DNA of 22,800 nucleotides from Astrothelium macrocarpum (Eukaryota > Ascomycota > Dothideomycetes > Trypetheliales > Trypetheliaceae). Numbering within the stretch: position 1 is the stretch's first letter; each line of letters begins with the position of its first letter. This document shows positions 19,501 to 22,800 of this stretch, piece by piece. Position numbers and translations under genes: made by a program. The DNA is taken from contig JAGEMR010000243.1 in the NCBI GenBank assembly GCA_021030915.1, forward strand, positions 1 through 22,800. Direction: 5' to 3'. A model generated the notes under the pieces. It was not told where the DNA came from and made no database searches. It was given only the letters and a program-made list of their open reading frames with translations.

Positions 19501-22500
19501 ATGATATCTGATAACGAATTGAAAGAAATATCTTTTTTTAAAAATATAAATAATTATATCAAATGGATTGAAATATTAAAACATTTTTTAAATGGAAAAA
19601 TATTTTAGAAATATATTTTTAGAATAATCAGAAAGATTATAAAAAATGAAAATAAATGATTCAAAAAGGATTATCAGATTATCATATACATTTTCGTTAT
19701 TTGTAAAAAAGAAATAACGAATATATTTAATAAGGAATTCATAATAAAGAAATTGTGGGATATATTAATTCAGAGATATTAGACCATTGGATCTGTTTTA
19801 TGAGAATTGAACTGGCGTATCTGAATTAATATAAAATTCGACGATTCAGAAGAAATTGAACATTTTTATAATTTTTGAAATGACGTTTATCAAATAACCG
19901 TTAATTACGATATTAAAATTCCTAATTCTATTAATAAAGGGATCGAAAATTTTCGTGTATATATCTTTTTATCAGTTATTATTGATAATAATATCTTCGA
20001 AATTTATATCACGATAATACACCAGAAATTTCGAAATAAATAGATTATTATTTTTGAGATTATGAAACGAGATTTATACGATATCGCGAGAACAGAAAAG
20101 GCCAAAAATTTATATATTCAGAAACAAATCAATAAAAATAATTCCAATAATATTATTCATAATAATAAGGACGGTCAAAAGGATTCAAGAAAATGCGAAT
20201 ATTACGATAAATCGAAATACATCAAAAAGGAGTATTGGATGTTCCATCCGGAACGGAAATCTGATTGGATTAAGAAGCTAGAAATTTCTAAATCTAAGAA
20301 TTCGAGAAATCAGAAGCCAAAATCGGAATCAAAGAACATCATTATAAAATATATGGCGATCATGGGTTCTGAAATTTTGAAAATGATATACATCATTATC
20401 AAGATGTATAATAATGATTTTGTATTAGATTCAGATATAACAGATCATATTATATTGAATCGGGACCTATTTATAAAAGGATCGATCAGATTAATAATAT
20501 AATGAATTAAAATAATAGATAATGATATGATCATTATTATTAGAATTGGAGAAATTCAATTCCATTTTGAATGATCAGATTTCAAATTATTGATATTGAA
20601 TCTGAAGAATATATTCTATTTTTCAAATGGCCGAATTAATTTGATTTCAGAAGATCGCTTGAAGAAATTAGATATATATACAACGGGTCTAAATCAGATG
20701 ATCAGATTCTAAAATATTCATCAGATTACTGGATATTATGATAAAATTAAATATTTAAAAATATTATAATTTGATATATTTATAATTTTGATAATTATAA
20801 TATATATAAATGATTTTTGATATAAACGATTTGGATATTTGAATACCGCGAATATATAATTTATAAAAGATTTGACATTGAATTTTAATCTGATTAAAAA
20901 TTTAAAATATTCAGACGTTGATAGATATAAAATTTATGAATTAGTAAAATTGAAATAGATTATTTTATATAAATCATAAATCAGAAAGATAGAATCTTTT
21001 AAACGAATTCATATCAATATAATAGAATCAATTTCGAAATCTAAAATCAAAGACGAATAATTCATTTTTTAAATGATGGATAATTATAATAATTTCCGCT
21101 GGATCTGGATATTAAAGAATAAAGAATAGATATTATTAGTATTGATATAATATTTGAAATAAATCAGAATATTAAATGATAATAAATAAACGATTTATTT
21201 ATAATTGAATAATGATATAGAATTCAAATAATTAGAAATCTAGAATTAATCCAATGGAATAGAAATTGAATATTCTTTTTCGTATATTCATCAGCCGAAT
21301 GGACGGATAGAGAATTCAGAATATATGATTATATATAAAATACGTTATTTTATGATTGATAACAATTTACCGAATGGTCTTTAATTTAAAATAATTATTG
21401 CGGCCGTATATTTATTAAATAGATCCGTCATGAACGCAAATTCAATAAATAAAATATCATACGGACGAATAAATATAATTAGAAGGAATCTATTAGTCAG
21501 ATCTGACGTCTCGAATCTGAAAATCTTTGATTATAAGATAATGTACCATATTCTAATCGAAAGACAGATAAAAGGAGATAAATATGGACCTATTGATGAA
21601 ATTGGATATTTTATCAGATATACGAAAATTTCGAATATTTATGAAATATAATTTTTTTATATTAATCAGATATAAGAATATCGTGATATGATATTCAACG
21701 AATGGATATTATATAAAAAATTCTCATTGAATGATTCAATATTATTTAATGAATTAAAAATATTTTATAAAATATTTTCGGATGATTCAATCTTTTTAAT
21801 ATCAGAAGATGATGGTCATAAAACTGATAATTTTAATATGATTATGAATAATTCTAATTCGGCTATAAATGGCTTTGATTTAATCATAAACGATATTAAT
21901 CTGATTGATTTTTAGAATAATTCTGATTCGAATTCAGTTTCGGTTCATATTTTGGATATAATTATCATTCAATCACGATTTTAATTGTAATATATGGCAG
22001 ATACTGATTTGAGAAATACGATAAATCTTCTGATAATAGATCAATAATCTGCTATTTTGATTGAATAAGATTCTATAACGGATTTTGAGATATTATCTAT
22101 TTTATATTGATCCATACGTGAGCGGTATATGCGGACCCATTACGACCCTTCTGATTCGAATATCTATAAATCCATTCGAATAATTAATGATCGATTATAT
22201 ACGACAATTAAATATTTCTATATTAGATTTAAGGCTGATATTCAGATTCCATTAATTCTGAGAGAAATGATGAGGATATTTTAATGGAAAAATTGATAAA
22301 TGGCTGCTGATAATGAGATGAAAATATATAAATTGAATAAAATTTGGATGATCGTATAACGATCTAAAAATGCCACTATTTTTAAAGGACGCTGGATCTT
22401 TGATTTGAAATTTGATATGGATGGCCAAATATGCCGTTATAAAATTCGTTGGATAATTCGCGGAGATAGATAATATCCAGACATCGATTATGAAAAGATT

Positions 22501-22722
22501 TCTACCGAAATGATAAAATCTATTACCATAAAAATTATTCTAATTATTATAATTATAGAAGATTTCGAATATGATCAAATGGATTTGATTACAGTTTTTT
22601 TGAATAATAAAATGAATCGAAATAATATTTATATTGAAATATCATATGGATATATCGAAAACGATCAGATCTATAAATTCAATCGAACGTTATACGGTCT
22701 GAAATAAACATCTTTATTCTGA
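19501..22722 (+). pseudogene. Copia-2 gag-pol polyprotein, decayed and truncated
   Basis: One frame of 1,074 codons from ATG 19501 to the telomere junction, with many stops. Gag begins MISDNELKEI. A zinc knuckle near 20194-20240 reads CEYYDKSKYIKKEYW, with three of its four metal ligands apparently changed to Tyr (TGC/TGT and CAC/CAT to TAC/TAT). The protease site at 20428 reads DSDITDH, so the DSG motif has Gly to Asp. Integrase C-terminal pieces (KGDKYGPIDEIGYF) lie near 21570-21615. RT starts near 22290 (NEMKIYKLNKIW) and ends just after LYGLK* at 22690-22707. The longest open piece is 20062-20502. All pieces share the frame, so no net indel occurred. Not functional. Confidence 0.88.
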
Positions 22723-22800
22723 TTAGGGTTAGGGTTAGGGTTAGGGTTAGGGTTAGGGTTAGGGTTAGGGTTAGGGTTAGGGTTAGGGTTAGGGTTAGGG
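22723..22800 (+). repeat. telomere, (TTAGGG)13
   Basis: Thirteen perfect TTAGGG units to the last base of the window, G-rich strand toward the end, so this is the right end of a chromosome. The first unit abuts the Copia-2 RT sequence with no subtelomeric repeat between. Confidence 0.98.

Larger units (their letters stand above)
19055..22722 (+). mobile_element. Copia-2: Ty1/copia element truncated by the telomere
   Basis: The left LTR, primer site, gag, protease, integrase and the first part of reverse transcriptase are present in one frame. The rest of RT, RNase H and the right LTR are missing because telomere repeats start at 22723. It is heavily AT-rich with many in-frame stops (RIP). 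It is related to Copia-1 in coding order and motifs but has a different LTR, so it is a separate family. A target duplication cannot be tested because the right end is lost. Confidence 0.92.

Noticed and set aside
1..22800. tRNA, rRNA, CRISPR array, subtelomeric helicase gene
   Set aside because: I looked for these and saw no sequence supporting any of them; the tRNA-like matches after the LTRs are retrotransposon primer sites.

Overview
The window is the end of a chromosome of a filamentous ascomycete (Pezizomycotina-type fungus). Its last 78 bases are 13 perfect TTAGGG repeats, oriented as a right-hand telomere. Introns are about 47-56 bp with GT..AG ends. The repeats carry dense C-to-T/G-to-A decay with in-frame TAA/TAG/TGA codons, as left by repeat-induced point mutation (RIP). 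The species cannot be named from the sequence alone.

Layout: (1) 1-2150, a pogo/Fot1-like DNA transposon on the minus strand with terminal inverted repeats and a decayed DDE transposase. (2) 2151-4466, a GC-normal host island with one possible secreted-protein gene (2736-3602). (3) 4467-9514, a Tad/I-type LINE on the minus strand, flanked by a 16-bp target duplication and ending in a (TCAAA)3 tail. (4) 9531-9894, host DNA holding the last codons of a SnoaL-like gene. (5) 9895-14883, a complete Ty1/copia element (Copia-1) with 196-bp LTRs and a GCCTT target duplication; it sits inside the SnoaL-like gene. (6) 14889-19054, a host island with the rest of the SnoaL-like gene and a 4-exon DHA2-type MFS transporter gene. 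The transporter is broken by a solo LTR (17445-17672, target duplication ATCCA) and one nonsense codon. (7) 19055-22722, a second copia element (Copia-2, same LTR family as the solo LTR), cut off inside its reverse transcriptase by the telomere at 22723.

Removing the insertions at their target duplications rebuilds a short subtelomeric host segment. In it a SnoaL-like (NTF2-fold) gene and an MFS efflux gene lie on the same strand, as in secondary-metabolite clusters. Both have a TCGG/CCGA palindrome upstream. All four large elements keep one unbroken register over their readable coding landmarks, so they decayed by point substitution and not by net frameshift. The ends of the elements (LTRs, TIRs, LINE ends) are much less mutated than the interiors. 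No tRNA, rRNA or CRISPR array was seen.
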